64,000 bases of DNA, taken from positions 301,730 to 365,729 of the forward strand of contig NZ_NWUX01000002.1 in NCBI RefSeq assembly GCF_002374315.1, read 5' to 3'. Made by a program: the position numbers and the translations under genes. Source of the DNA: Vreelandella nigrificans. Lineage in GTDB: Bacteria; Pseudomonadota; Gammaproteobacteria; Pseudomonadales; Halomonadaceae. The stretch's first letter is position 1. Every line of letters begins with the position of its first letter. The notes beneath the pieces were generated by a model. It ran no database searches and was not told the DNA's origin. It saw only the letters and a program-made list of their open reading frames with translations. This document shows, in pieces, positions 29,917 to 39,398 of the stretch.

Positions 29917-31230
29917 TTGGACACACGTTTCCCCTTTGTTGATTGGTTTCGCAATGCCTCCCCCTATATTAATGCGCACCGGGGGCGAACCTTTGTCATC
30001 TTAATTGAAGGCGAAGCCATGGCGTCTGGGCGAGGGGAGCAACTGATTCAGGATCTTGCGCTACTGCATACTTTGGGTGTGCGGCTGGTGGTGGTGTTTG
30101 GTATTCGCCCCCAAGTGCACGCAGCACTTACTGCAGCTGGTGTCGAGCCAACACGAGTAGATGGCCGCTGGGTGGCCGACCGTGCGGTGATGGCCCATGT
30201 AGAGCAGGTGGCAGCTCACCAGCGGCTCTGGCTGGAAGCACGGCTCTCTTTGGGTTTGCCCAGTACACCGCTACATGGCGTAGAGCTAAGTGTTATTTCT
30301 GGCAATTTGGTGACCGCCAAGCCGTTAGGTGTGCGCGAAGGGGTCGATTTTGACCATAGTGGCGAGGTGCGCAGGGTACGAGCCAGCGCTATTGAAGGGT
30401 TGCTGGAAAAAGGCTCGTTAGTGCTGTTGCCGCCACTGGGCTTTTCCAGTACCGGCGAGGTGTTCGATTTGGACGCTTCAGAGGTTGCTCAGCATGCTGC
30501 TGTAGCGCTGAAAGCCGATAAGCTGATTCTACTGGGTGAGTCTGAAGGTCTCGAAGATGAGCAGGGGCTGCTGCGCCAGCTTTCGCCTGCTGAGGCCGAA
30601 CCACGCTTGCAGCATGCGGTGCCGGGTAGTGAGCTGGCTCGCCACTTAAATGCCGCTTGTACCGCTGCCCGGGAAGGCGTAGCACGCACGCACCTGCTCT
30701 CCTGGCGTAATCACGATGCGCTACTGGGCGAGCTGTTTACCCGGGACGGCGTGGGTACCATGATCACCCAGCACCGCTATGAGCAACTTCGTCCTGCTAC
30801 GCTTAATGACGTAGCGGGCCTGCTGGAGTTGCTGGAGCCGTTAGAGCGTCGCGGTATGCTGGTGGCTCGCTCCAGGGAGCGGCTTGAACATGAAATTGAT
30901 GATTATATGGTGATTGAGCGTGACGGTATGGTGATCGGCTGTGCCGCGCTGCATGTTTTCCCTAGTACCACCGTGGGCGAGCTGGCCTGTGTGGCGGTAC
31001 ATGATAACTACCGGGGCGGTGAACGGGGAGAGCGCTTAGTCGAGGCATTAGAGCGCCGTGCCCGCCAGCGTGGCTTAGCGGAAATGTTTGTTCTTACTAC
31101 TCATACCGCCCACTGGTTTGTGGAGCGGGGCTTTCGCACTGCGAGCCTGGACGATCTGCCGCCGTTAAAACGCGAGGCCTATAACCATGCCCGTAAATCT
31201 AAAGTGCTGGTGAAATTGTTAAACGGTTAA
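29917..31230 (+). CDS. argA: N-acetylglutamate synthase ArgA
   Basis: This 437-residue first enzyme of arginine synthesis acetylates glutamate with acetyl-CoA. The N-terminal amino-acid-kinase-like domain (about 1-280) begins FPFVDWFRNASPYINAHRGR, and the C-terminal GNAT domain (about 290-437) includes GCAALHVFPS, ELACVAVHDNYRGGERG and VERGFRT. The start is TTG 29917 with GGAG ten bases upstream; no better ATG preserves the conserved N-terminus. It appears monocistronic, with feedback control by arginine expected from the family. Confidence 0.95.
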   Translation: MDTRFPFVDWFRNASPYINAHRGRTFVILIEGEAMASGRGEQLIQDLALLHTLGVRLVVVFGIRPQVHAALTAAGVEPTRVDGRWVADRAVMAHVEQVAAHQRLWLEARLSLGLPSTPLHGVELSVISGNLVTAKPLGVREGVDFDHSGEVRRVRASAIEGLLEKGSLVLLPPLGFSSTGEVFDLDASEVAQHAAVALKADKLILLGESEGLEDEQGLLRQLSPAEAEPRLQHAVPGSELARHLNAACTAAREGVARTHLLSWRNHDALLGELFTRDGVGTMITQHRYEQLRPATLNDVAGLLELLEPLERRGMLVARSRERLEHEIDDYMVIERDGMVIGCAALHVFPSTTVGELACVAVHDNYRGGERGERLVEALERRARQRGLAEMFVLTTHTAHWFVERGFRTASLDDLPPLKREAYNHARKSKVLVKLLNG

Positions 31231-31386
31231 CACTGACCAAGACGAAGAGGGTGAAAAACTGGATAATGGGCGGCAATTCGCCGATGGCCTGTCTGTTTAA
31301 ACAGCTCGATTGTTAAAAGACCAAGCATTTCAACAGACCAGGATTTGTAAAAGCCAAGGCAAACTCATTGCTCCGGATGCCCTCTT

Positions 31387-33567
31387 ATGGAAATTAAAGT
31401 TAACTATCTCGACAATCTCCGTTTGGAGGCTAAGTTCGATGATTTCACGGTTATCTCCGATCAGCCTATTCGCTACAAAGGCGATGGCTCAGCGCCTGGC
31501 CCGTTTGACTACTTTTTGGCCTCGTCGGCCATGTGTGCCGCTTACTTTGTGAAGGTGTACTGTAACGCACGGGATATTCCTACCGATAATATTCGCCTTT
31601 CCCAAAACAACATTGTTGACCCGGAAAACCGCTACAAGCAGATTTTCAAAATTCAGGTAGAGTTGCCGGAAGATATCTCCGCGAAAGATCGCGAAGGTAT
31701 TCTGCGCTCCATTGACCGCTGTACGGTGAAGAAGGTCGTACAAACCGGCCCCGAGTTCCAGATAGAGACAGTCGAGAACATCGATGAAGACGCTCAGGCA
31801 CTGTTAATGGGCGCGCCAGAAGGCAGTACAACCTATATCCCGGGTAAAGACCTGCCGCTGGAGCAGACCATTGCGAATATGAGTGCAATGCTTGCTGACC
31901 TGGGCATGAAAATTGAGATCGCTTCCTGGCGGAATATCGTCCCCCATGTGTGGTCATTGCATATTCGCGACGCTGCCTCACCCATGTGCTTTACCAACGG
32001 CAAAGGCGCGACCAAAGAGAGCGCGCTATGTTCTGCGCTGGGCGAGTTTATCGAGCGCTTAAGCTGTAACTTCTTCTATAACGACCAGTTCTTTGGCGAA
32101 GAGATTGCGGCGAGCGACTTTGTCCACTACCCCAATGAAAAGTGGTTCCAGCCAGGACCGGGCGATGAGCTACCAGAGGAAATTCTCGACGAGCACTGTC
32201 TGGCGATCTACAACCCTGAAGGCGAGCTGTGTGGTTCGCATCTGATTGACACTAACTCCGGCCGCGAAGATAGGGGGATTGTGTCGCTGCCGTTTGTGCG
32301 CCAATCCGATGGCGAAACGGTCTACTTCCCATCGAATCTGATCGAAAATCTATTCCTGAGTAACGGCATGAGCGCCGGTAATACCCTGGTAGAAGCTCAG
32401 GTGCAGTGCCTTTCGGAAATTTTCGAGCGGGCGGTGAAGCGTGAGATCCTCGAGCAGGAGCTAACCTTGCCAGATGTCCCGCAGGAGGTGTTGGCAAAAT
32501 ACCCGAATATTCTCGAAGGTATTAACGCCTTGGAAGCTCAGGGCTTTCCGGTACTGGTGAAAGATGCCTCCATGGGGGGGCAGTTCCCGGTAATGTGCGT
32601 CACGCTGATGAACCCGCGGACAGGCGGTGTGTTTGCCTCTTTTGGCGCCCACCCAAGCTTTGAAATAGCCCTGGAGCGCAGTCTCACCGAACTGCTGCAA
32701 GGCCGTAGTTTCGAGGGCTTGAACGACCTGCCACTGCCAACCTTTAACTCGCAAACCGTGTCCGAGCCCAACAACTTTGTTGAGCACTTTATCGACTCCT
32801 TTGGTGTGGTGTCCTGGCGATTCTTTAGCGCGAAACCCGATTTTGAGTTCTGCGAATGGGACTTCTCGGGCTCTAATCAGGAAGAGGCTGACACGCTGTT
32901 TGGTATTTTCGAAGAGCTGGGAGCTGAAGTGTATATGGCGGTACACGAGGACCTGGGCGCACCCGTCTGCCGTATTTTGGTGCCGGGTTACTCCGAGGTG
33001 TATCCGATTGAAGATTTGATCTGGGATAACACCAATAAAGCATTGGATTACCGCGAAGATATACTCAATCTGCATCGTCTTGATGACGCTCAGCTAACTG
33101 ACTTAGTGGAGCGGTTGGAAGAGAGTCAGATGGACGACCACGCCGATATCATCACGCTGATTGGTATCGAGTTTGATGAGAATACCGTGTGGGGCCAGTT
33201 GACTATTCTGGAGCTAAAGCTGCTGGTTTATCTTGCCCTGCAACGCCACGAGGAAGCGTTGGACTGTGTGCAGATGTTCCTGCAGTACAACGACAATACG
33301 GTTGAACGTGGCTTGTTCTATCAAGCGGTGAACGCAGTACTGGAAATCGCGCTGGACGACGAATTGGAGCTGGACGATTACCTCCCTAACTTCCAGCGGA
33401 TGTTCGGCATAGACACCATGACCGCCGTAGTAGGTTCGGTAAAAGGCGAGGTGCGCTTTCACGGCCTAACACCCACCAGTATGCAGCTGGAAGGTCTAGA
33501 CCGTCACCTACGCCTTATTGATAGCTATAAAAAGCTCCACGCTGCTCGGGCAGCCAAGACGGGCTAA
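31387..33567 (+). CDS. OsmC-YcaO fusion protein
   Basis: This 726-residue two-domain protein has an OsmC/Ohr-like domain at residues 1-140 (RYKGDGSAPGPFDYFLASSAMCAAYFVKVYC, abbreviated here as GPFDYFLASSAMC and VYC) with two cysteines at the peroxidase-like positions. A YcaO domain at about 190-530 has the ATP-binding acid blocks ALGEFIERLS and CLSEIFERAV. A helical TPR-like tail covers about 570-726. E. coli YcaO lacks the OsmC part and has been linked to RimO-dependent methylthiolation of ribosomal protein S12; other YcaO proteins phosphorylate peptide backbones to make azolines or thioamides. No precursor peptide gene or azoline dehydrogenase is nearby, so a housekeeping role is more likely than a natural-product role. 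A terminator follows. Confidence 0.88.
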   Translation: MEIKVNYLDNLRLEAKFDDFTVISDQPIRYKGDGSAPGPFDYFLASSAMCAAYFVKVYCNARDIPTDNIRLSQNNIVDPENRYKQIFKIQVELPEDISAKDREGILRSIDRCTVKKVVQTGPEFQIETVENIDEDAQALLMGAPEGSTTYIPGKDLPLEQTIANMSAMLADLGMKIEIASWRNIVPHVWSLHIRDAASPMCFTNGKGATKESALCSALGEFIERLSCNFFYNDQFFGEEIAASDFVHYPNEKWFQPGPGDELPEEILDEHCLAIYNPEGELCGSHLIDTNSGREDRGIVSLPFVRQSDGETVYFPSNLIENLFLSNGMSAGNTLVEAQVQCLSEIFERAVKREILEQELTLPDVPQEVLAKYPNILEGINALEAQGFPVLVKDASMGGQFPVMCVTLMNPRTGGVFASFGAHPSFEIALERSLTELLQGRSFEGLNDLPLPTFNSQTVSEPNNFVEHFIDSFGVVSWRFFSAKPDFEFCEWDFSGSNQEEADTLFGIFEELGAEVYMAVHEDLGAPVCRILVPGYSEVYPIEDLIWDNTNKALDYREDILNLHRLDDAQLTDLVERLEESQMDDHADIITLIGIEFDENTVWGQLTILELKLLVYLALQRHEEALDCVQMFLQYNDNTVERGLFYQAVNAVLEIALDDELELDDYLPNFQRMFGIDTMTAVVGSVKGEVRFHGLTPTSMQLEGLDRHLRLIDSYKKLHAARAAKTG

Positions 33568-33607
33568 TTAAGTGGGTTAACAAAGAATTAGCCAGCCGCT
33601 AAACAAA

Positions 33608-33642
33608 GGGTGCGTAACCTTAGCAAGTACGCACCCTTTTTT
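33608..33642 (+). terminator. Terminator after the OsmC-YcaO gene
   Basis: The 9-bp stem GGGTGCGTA/TACGCACCC (33608-33616 and 33628-33636) is followed by six T residues. The next gene is convergent. Confidence 0.88.
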
Positions 33643-33677
33643 ATGGAGTGTGCTTACATCATTTTGTTAAGCGGAGG

Positions 33678-34910
33678 TTAGTGCTGTTTTACCTTCCAAA
33701 TCCGCCAAGTCAGGACGGCGATAATAAGTGCACCCAGCGGTGCTATTACGGTTGCGGCAACGCTAGGCTCGATATCGAAGCCAAGCGCTTTTAAGCTTTC
33801 CAGACCTAGCTTCATCAGGCTGAAAATGTAGTAGCTGATGACAATGATCGAGAGTCCTTCAACGGCCTTCTGAATTTTTAGCTGACTACTGGCTCGGGCG
33901 TCTAGACTCTGTAGGATTTTGTAGTTTTGGCCCTCGATTTCGACTTGGGTGCGGGTGCGTAACAAGTCGTTTAACCTTGTGGCGCTGGTGGCCAGGGTTT
34001 CCACCCGGCGGTTCATCGCATCGCAGTAACGCACTGCAGGCTCAAAACGACGCAAAATAAACATACCAAGCCGAGGGTAATTACCTAATCGCTCTTCGCG
34101 TAGCTCATTAATACGCGCTAATACAATGTTGGCATAGGCGTCGGTAGCGCTAAAGCGTTGACGGGTCTGCACACCACAACGCTCAAGCTTTGCAGACAGC
34201 AGTGTCAGGGCGCTGAGCATGGGTTCGGCCGGGGCAGTATGCTGCTCGGCGTGCTGGTGGGAGAGAGCGGACAGTTCGGCTTCATAGTGTTGCAGTTCGC
34301 TGCTCAATGCTTTTGCTTCAGGCAGCGCCAGCATAGCCATCATACGATAGGTTTCAATATCGAATAAGCGTCTGACCATCCTACCTAGGCGATAGCTGTC
34401 CAAATGCTCATTGACCAGTAACAAGCGGTTTATGTGCTGTTCATCCAGGTTGAAGTCGCTCCATACGGTGGCATCCCCACCACCAACTTTCGAACCTGCA
34501 GGCTGGTCTAAGCCGTAGGCCTCAACACTGCCAGCCCAGCGGTTGGCGGTTTCAACGCGTAACACGCTGGCGTTGACTATATGTTCAGCGTAGTCGGCTA
34601 ATACGGTGTTTAAAAAAGCGGGAGGCGCTGGCCATACTTGCGGGCTTTCACTATTTGCTTGCTTAATCGTCAGCGTAAAAAACTCGGTGTGCCGTTCCCA
34701 TTTAACAGAACAGTCTTGGCAGCTGACGATCTGTTGTACTTGATCAAGGGTAGCGGTGGTTCCTGTCGCATCGGCGAGACGGATAAGCAGGGCATCAATG
34801 TCATCGCCGTTAACCATAAATGCGTAGTGATGAAGACAGGCCGGGCCTTCAAAATAGATAGGGGGTCTTGCATGAAGCTCGTTATGAAGCGCTGCATGTT
34901 GGTGATGCAT
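33678..34910 (-). CDS. DUF3422 family membrane protein
   Basis: This 410-residue protein begins with the conserved LHNELHARPP and LHHYAFM segments of DUF3422, has a long helical middle, and ends with two membrane helices (about 344-364 and 375-400), the second rich in Ala, Val and Ile and followed by a short basic tail. The topology resembles a cytosolic body with a C-terminal membrane hairpin. The function of this family is not known. It is convergent with the OsmC-YcaO gene. Confidence 0.85.
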   Translation of the reverse strand: MHHQHAALHNELHARPPIYFEGPACLHHYAFMVNGDDIDALLIRLADATGTTATLDQVQQIVSCQDCSVKWERHTEFFTLTIKQANSESPQVWPAPPAFLNTVLADYAEHIVNASVLRVETANRWAGSVEAYGLDQPAGSKVGGGDATVWSDFNLDEQHINRLLLVNEHLDSYRLGRMVRRLFDIETYRMMAMLALPEAKALSSELQHYEAELSALSHQHAEQHTAPAEPMLSALTLLSAKLERCGVQTRQRFSATDAYANIVLARINELREERLGNYPRLGMFILRRFEPAVRYCDAMNRRVETLATSATRLNDLLRTRTQVEIEGQNYKILQSLDARASSQLKIQKAVEGLSIIVISYYIFSLMKLGLESLKALGFDIEPSVAATVIAPLGALIIAVLTWRIWKVKQH

Positions 34911-34975
34911 CAGTAGTTACCCAGTATATTGTTATAAAAAAATTTGCTCCGCGACTGATTCGGCCGTTAAAACAC

Positions 34976-36205
34976 TCAGCCAAAAAACCAGTAGCACACC
35001 GCTATGGCGGTAATGATACCTGTGGCATCGGCAACCAGGGCGCAGCCCAGGCCGTGGCGAAGTCGGCGAATACCAACCGCACCGAAGTAGACGGCGATAA
35101 CGTAAAAAGTGGTTTCAGTACTGCCTTGTAAAGTAGCAGCCAGTAGCCCAGCGAAGCTGTCTACCCCGAAGGTATTCATGGTTTCGATCATCATGGCCCG
35201 TGCGCCGCTACCGGAAAGCGGTTTTACAAAGGCGGTAGGTAAAGCATCTACAAAGCGGGTATCCCAACCGATGCTTTCTACTAGCCAGCGCACGCCGCTT
35301 AAGCCTGCATCCAGCACACCGCTGGCGCGCAGCACCCCAACTGCCACCAGCATTGCAACTAAGTAAGGCAGTAGAGTGACCGTAAAGCTAACACCCTCTT
35401 TTGCACCTTCGATAAAGGCGTCATAGACCCTGACGCCGCGCAGCGCACCAACAACTAAAAACATAATCACGATGCTAAAAAGCGTCAGATTGCCCACGAG
35501 TGTTGAAGCAGCTGCCAACGCTTGGGCTGACATGCCCGCCAGGGTAGTGATGAGCAGCCCTAAGACCAACGCAGCCGCGACTAAATAGGCGAGTACTACG
35601 GGTTGCCAAAGCTTTAAGCGTTGCATTATTGCCACGGCGAGAAGCCCTGCCAAACTGGATGCGCTGGTGGCCAGCAAAATCGGTAAAAACACTAGCGTAG
35701 GCTCTACAGCGCCTTGCTGAGCGCGATACATGAAGATCGTGACGGGTAGCAGAGTAAGCGATGAGGTGTTCAGCACCAAAAATAGAATTTGCGCGTTACT
35801 GGCAGTTTCCTGGCTGGGGTTCAGGCTTTGCAGTGAGTGCATGGCTTTGATGCCAATGGGCGTGGCCGCGTTATCCAATCCCAGGATATTGGCTGCAAAG
35901 TTCATGCTGATCAGGCCCATGGCCGGATGGCCACGGGGCACCTCAGGCATGAGGCGGCAGAATAGCGGGTCAAGTACGCGGCCAAGCAAGCGAATTAGGC
36001 CAGCCTTTTCGGCAATGGAAAGAAAGCCTAGCCATAGCGTCATGGTCCCTAATAGCACCAGAATGATATCGACGCTTACCCGCGCCATATCAAACAGCGA
36101 CTGCACCAGACGAGCAAAAACCTCGCTATCACCACCGACTAACCACTGCCACAGGGACGCCGCAAACGCAGCAATGAAAAAGCTTAACCAAATTCCGTTG
36201 AGCAT
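34976..36205 (-). CDS. Nucleoside recognition (Gate) domain membrane protein, SpmA-SpmB fusion type
   Basis: This 409-residue polytopic protein has duplicated Gate-domain halves. The first contains LWLGFLSIAEKAGL and NFAANILGLDNAATPIGIKAM, as in SpmA, and the second contains LLPYLVAMLVAVGVLRASG and TAFVKPLSGSGARAMM, as in SpmB. Gene fusions of spmA and spmB are common in proteobacteria; the transported substrate is unknown. It stands between DUF3422 and a gene remnant. The start at ATG 36205 gives a helix immediately. Confidence 0.85.
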   Translation of the reverse strand: MLNGIWLSFFIAAFAASLWQWLVGGDSEVFARLVQSLFDMARVSVDIILVLLGTMTLWLGFLSIAEKAGLIRLLGRVLDPLFCRLMPEVPRGHPAMGLISMNFAANILGLDNAATPIGIKAMHSLQSLNPSQETASNAQILFLVLNTSSLTLLPVTIFMYRAQQGAVEPTLVFLPILLATSASSLAGLLAVAIMQRLKLWQPVVLAYLVAAALVLGLLITTLAGMSAQALAAASTLVGNLTLFSIVIMFLVVGALRGVRVYDAFIEGAKEGVSFTVTLLPYLVAMLVAVGVLRASGVLDAGLSGVRWLVESIGWDTRFVDALPTAFVKPLSGSGARAMMIETMNTFGVDSFAGLLAATLQGSTETTFYVIAVYFGAVGIRRLRHGLGCALVADATGIITAIAVCYWFFG

Positions 36206-36284
36206 AAAGGGTGAGTATCCTGGGCGGTGAAGCGAGCGATGACGCTAATCCTACCGAATTCAGGACGCTACGACACTAGTCTGG

Positions 36285-36389
36285 TTAATAAGCAGCCTCG
36301 GTGGTACCGTCGCGAATAGCCGTAAAGTAGCTTTCACTGCCGATCTGCCCGCCTTTTAAGGCGACTTCCAAGCCATTAAATGCCGTCTG
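36285..36389 (-). pseudogene. Remnant of a gene tail, resembling OtnK/four-carbon acid sugar kinase C-terminus
   Basis: The minus strand is open for 34 codons between TAG 36392-36390 and TAA 36287-36285. The peptide, which includes FNGLEVALKGGQIGSESYF, looks like the ALKSGNFGSEDFF end of the DUF1537/OtnK family. No start codon, no upstream domain and no ribosome site remain. I infer a deletion remnant. The match is from memory of the family pattern and is short. Confidence 0.35.
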
Positions 36390-36435
36390 CTATGGGCGAA
36401 GCAGAGCGTGCACGTCTGCTCTATTGCCTGAACGG

Positions 36436-37368
36436 CTAGCCCGACAGCGAAAGAAAAAACAGAATCAGCGGCGGGGAGAGCAGCGAAAGAATAAACCCAC
36501 TAACCACGGCGATGGGGACGCAGGCTACGCCGCCATGCTGTTGAATAACGGGCAGGGTGAAGTCCATGGACGTGGCGCCGCCGTAGCCAATCGCAAGTGC
36601 GGTGTGGCGATGGATAACTAGCGGTATCAGAACAAACGCCAAAAGCTCGCGGGTTAGGTCATTAAAAAATGCCACGCCGCCCATCAGTGGGCCTAACTGG
36701 TCGCCAATCAGAATTGCCGAAAGCGAGTACCAGCCAAAGCCTGAGGCCATGGCTAGGCCTTCGTTCCAGCTAAGTGAGAGCAGCGGGGCGGCCACTAATC
36801 CTGCCAATAACGAACTGACGGCTAGGGTTATGGCAATTGCTAACCCCATGCGATTGAGTAAGATCTGCTTTAATGGCATGCCGGAGTTACGCAGTTGGCA
36901 GCCAATCAACACTAGCAGTAGATAGAGCACCCACTCTGCTAGCCAGTCAGCCGTGGCGAAGAGGGGTTCCCCCAACGCTGGGCCTAATAGCAAACCGACA
37001 ATAACGCCGCCTGCCACTACCGCAACGAGCAGTAATGAGCCTTGCATAGCCGCTAGCTTGCTGGTGGGCGCATCTTTTACGATCGGCGAATTACCTGCTT
37101 TTAACGGCAAGCGTTGAGACAGCCACCACAGCGCTGCCAAATTAAACAGTGTGGTAATGCTAAACAGCAGCAGGGCGTTGCCGCCCAAGCGTGAAAGTTG
37201 GCTGGAAAGGTTTTCAAGCCCCGCCAAGCTAATGCCCATAAACAGTAGGATCAAATAAACCGAGCCGCTAACGGCTCGGTTTATCAGCTGTTGTATCTGT
37301 TTGGAGCGTACCGGAACCAAGTAGCCGAGTACTAGCGGTAATAAAACAATTAATAAGCCAGAAAGCAT
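36436..37368 (-). CDS. lysO: Lysine exporter LysO (YbjE) family protein
   Basis: This 310-residue membrane protein has about eight to ten helices. MLSGLLIVLLPLVLGYLVP and the second-half segments MASGFGWYSLSAILIGDQLGP and VAFFNDLTRELLAF are characteristic of the DUF340/LysO family. In E. coli LysO exports lysine and the toxic analogue thialysine. Its start abuts the stop codon of the DUF3108 gene just upstream on the same strand, so the two are probably co-transcribed. Confidence 0.88.
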   Translation of the reverse strand: MLSGLLIVLLPLVLGYLVPVRSKQIQQLINRAVSGSVYLILLFMGISLAGLENLSSQLSRLGGNALLLFSITTLFNLAALWWLSQRLPLKAGNSPIVKDAPTSKLAAMQGSLLLVAVVAGGVIVGLLLGPALGEPLFATADWLAEWVLYLLLVLIGCQLRNSGMPLKQILLNRMGLAIAITLAVSSLLAGLVAAPLLSLSWNEGLAMASGFGWYSLSAILIGDQLGPLMGGVAFFNDLTRELLAFVLIPLVIHRHTALAIGYGGATSMDFTLPVIQQHGGVACVPIAVVSGFILSLLSPPLILFFLSLSG

Positions 37369-38097
37369 TTAGGGCGTCGTGCCCCCGTCTGGGTTGAAGC
37401 TGGTCAATGTCAGCTGTGTTTCACGGCGGCCTTCTTTTTGATATTCCGCAGAAAGGATTAGCCCAGGCCAGTCTGGGTGGAAGTTAATCTGTAAATGGCG
37501 ATCAGGTTTTTCGGTATCAATTAGCGTCACTCGGTGCGCCTCAAACTGACCTGCAGGTACTCTTATGGTGCCTGGCTCGGTCATATAATATTGAAAATGC
37601 TCATCTCGGCCCTTGTGATCGACAAATTCAATCTCACAAGGAGCGCTTGCTGTACAGTTTTCATGCCCTGCCCGGCGTGATAGGTCAAACAGTGCGGTTT
37701 GCCGATCAGGCGAACTAAGGTCGGCTTCACTTAGATGATAACTATCACCTATCCCAAACAGCGAGTAGCTGCTGTTGTAAAATAGCGGACGAGTTTCGTT
37801 ATCATCTAATATAAAGCGGCTGCGCTCCTGGCCTCGTGCCACAGCAACGGAGAAACGCATATCACTTCGCCAATGAAAACCTTCGTTACTGAGTGTATGG
37901 GTAATGGTCGCGCTGGGCCAGCCACGAATTTCCAGCCGATATTGAGCTTCGAAAGGCTGAGGAGTTGGCAGGGGGAGGGAAGCGGCCCTGGGCTCGCTAT
38001 CGGCGGCGACTGAACCGTAAAAGGCCAAGCCGCAAACTATCAAGGCGGTAGTGCCTGTTAGCTTACTTTTGACTGAACGTGACGAAACGTTATGCAA
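37369..38097 (-). CDS. DUF3108-like exported protein
   Basis: The preferred start is TTG 38097, with GGAGG 8 bases upstream. This gives 242 residues with a signal peptide (MHNVSSRSVKSKLTG, then a hydrophobic core ending near VAADS). The mature part is beta-rich with a repeated YRLEIRGWPSATITHTL type of pattern, as in DUF3108 proteins. The role is unknown, possibly periplasmic or lipid related. ATG 38157 would add 20 residues before the signal peptide and lacks a ribosome site. It directly abuts lysO. Confidence 0.7.
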   Translation of the reverse strand: MHNVSSRSVKSKLTGTTALIVCGLAFYGSVAADSEPRAASLPLPTPQPFEAQYRLEIRGWPSATITHTLSNEGFHWRSDMRFSVAVARGQERSRFILDDNETRPLFYNSSYSLFGIGDSYHLSEADLSSPDRQTALFDLSRRAGHENCTASAPCEIEFVDHKGRDEHFQYYMTEPGTIRVPAGQFEAHRVTLIDTEKPDRHLQINFHPDWPGLILSAEYQKEGRRETQLTLTSFNPDGGTTP

Positions 38098-38190
38098 AGG
38101 CCCAGCCTCCGTTATCTGTGTTGCCTTAAGAGCCCATGGTGGGCACTTTGTTCCCAATAATTATTAGCATATTGAAGGTGGTGGTAAGCA

Positions 38191-39126
38191 TCAATAGCCA
38201 GCGTCTGGGTTTACGGTAGCAAGCTGCTCACCCGTTTCGAAGGCGTGAAGATACGCAATCACTTGGTCAATAGCATCGTTTAATGGCGTAGGGGCCGCCA
38301 TGTGGGGAGTGATAATCACCCGGGGATGTTGCCACAGAGGATTGTTGCCAGGTAGTGGCTCTTCACTAAATACGTCTAACAATGCACCGCGTAGATGCCC
38401 CTGTTGGTCGCCATGGCCCAGTGCATTAAGTAGTGCCTGCTCATCGATGAGACTGCCACGGCCTGGGTTGATCACGCTGGCGCCTTTTGGCAGTTGAGCC
38501 AGCCGCTCAGCGTTGAGAATATGTTTAGTCGCAGCTGTGTCAGGGAGAATAGTGACCAGGCTCTGTGTTTGACTGAGTAGCTCGTTAAGTCCGTCATCGC
38601 CATGAAAGCAGTGCACGCCGCTAATCTGTTTAGGAGAACGGCTCCAGCCCAGTACCGGGAAGCCAGCCTGCTGCAGTGCGCTGGCCACAAAGCGACCAAT
38701 TGCCCCCAGACCTAGCACGCCTACCGGCCACTGAGATTTCTCCGGTACTGCATGAGGTTGCCAATGAGCGCTTGGCTGTTGCTCGGCGTAATGATCCATA
38801 CTGCGGTAGAAGTGCATCACACCATAGAGGGCATAGTCGGCCATTAGCTCGCCCATACCCGCGTCACGCAGCTTTACGATGGGTACATCACGGGGCAGAC
38901 CGGGTGTTTTCAGCAGGTAATCCACGCCTGCACCCAGGTTAATAATGCCCTTTAGTTGAGTTTGCTCCTGAATCAGGTGCGCGGGGGCTTTCCAGATGGC
39001 GAGATAGTCAGCCTCTTTACGCTCATCCGCAGGAGCCTCGCTTGTAACGACCGTGGCTGTTGGTAGTGCTTCAGAAAGAGCTTCCTGCCACTGTGCGGCC
39101 TCGTCAATATGCACAACAATTTTCAT
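38191..39126 (-). CDS. ghrA: Glyoxylate/hydroxypyruvate reductase A-type 2-hydroxyacid dehydrogenase
   Basis: This 311-residue D-2-hydroxyacid dehydrogenase has the NAD(P)-binding VGVLGLGAIGRFVASALQQAG segment at about 135-155, INPGRGSLIDEQAL with the catalytic Arg region, and IITPHMAAPTP with the catalytic His. Order and length fit the GhrA group, which reduces glyoxylate and hydroxypyruvate. It is divergent from the ectoine degradation cluster with a 272-base gap. Confidence 0.87.
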   Translation of the reverse strand: MKIVVHIDEAAQWQEALSEALPTATVVTSEAPADERKEADYLAIWKAPAHLIQEQTQLKGIINLGAGVDYLLKTPGLPRDVPIVKLRDAGMGELMADYALYGVMHFYRSMDHYAEQQPSAHWQPHAVPEKSQWPVGVLGLGAIGRFVASALQQAGFPVLGWSRSPKQISGVHCFHGDDGLNELLSQTQSLVTILPDTAATKHILNAERLAQLPKGASVINPGRGSLIDEQALLNALGHGDQQGHLRGALLDVFSEEPLPGNNPLWQHPRVIITPHMAAPTPLNDAIDQVIAYLHAFETGEQLATVNPDAGY

Positions 39127-39398
39127 CGCGTTACCCTCTGGATAAAAGTGTTATCACTGTAGGCCATGATGGTGAGCACTAAAGGTCGTTGCAAGCTTGC
39201 TTAGTGCAAATAACGATGCCGTATGTACTTTTTGTCATAAAGCCTTTGACCACCAACCAAGGGTGAGTGCTAGTATCGGCCTAAGACGACATTGGCGGGC
39301 CTACTGCGGGGGTGGCCAGGTCGATCCTGCGGCCCAGTGTCTAGCTTACAATAAGCTGCGGTGCTGGTTCTTAGTGATCTTTGATGGCGAGTTGCCCG

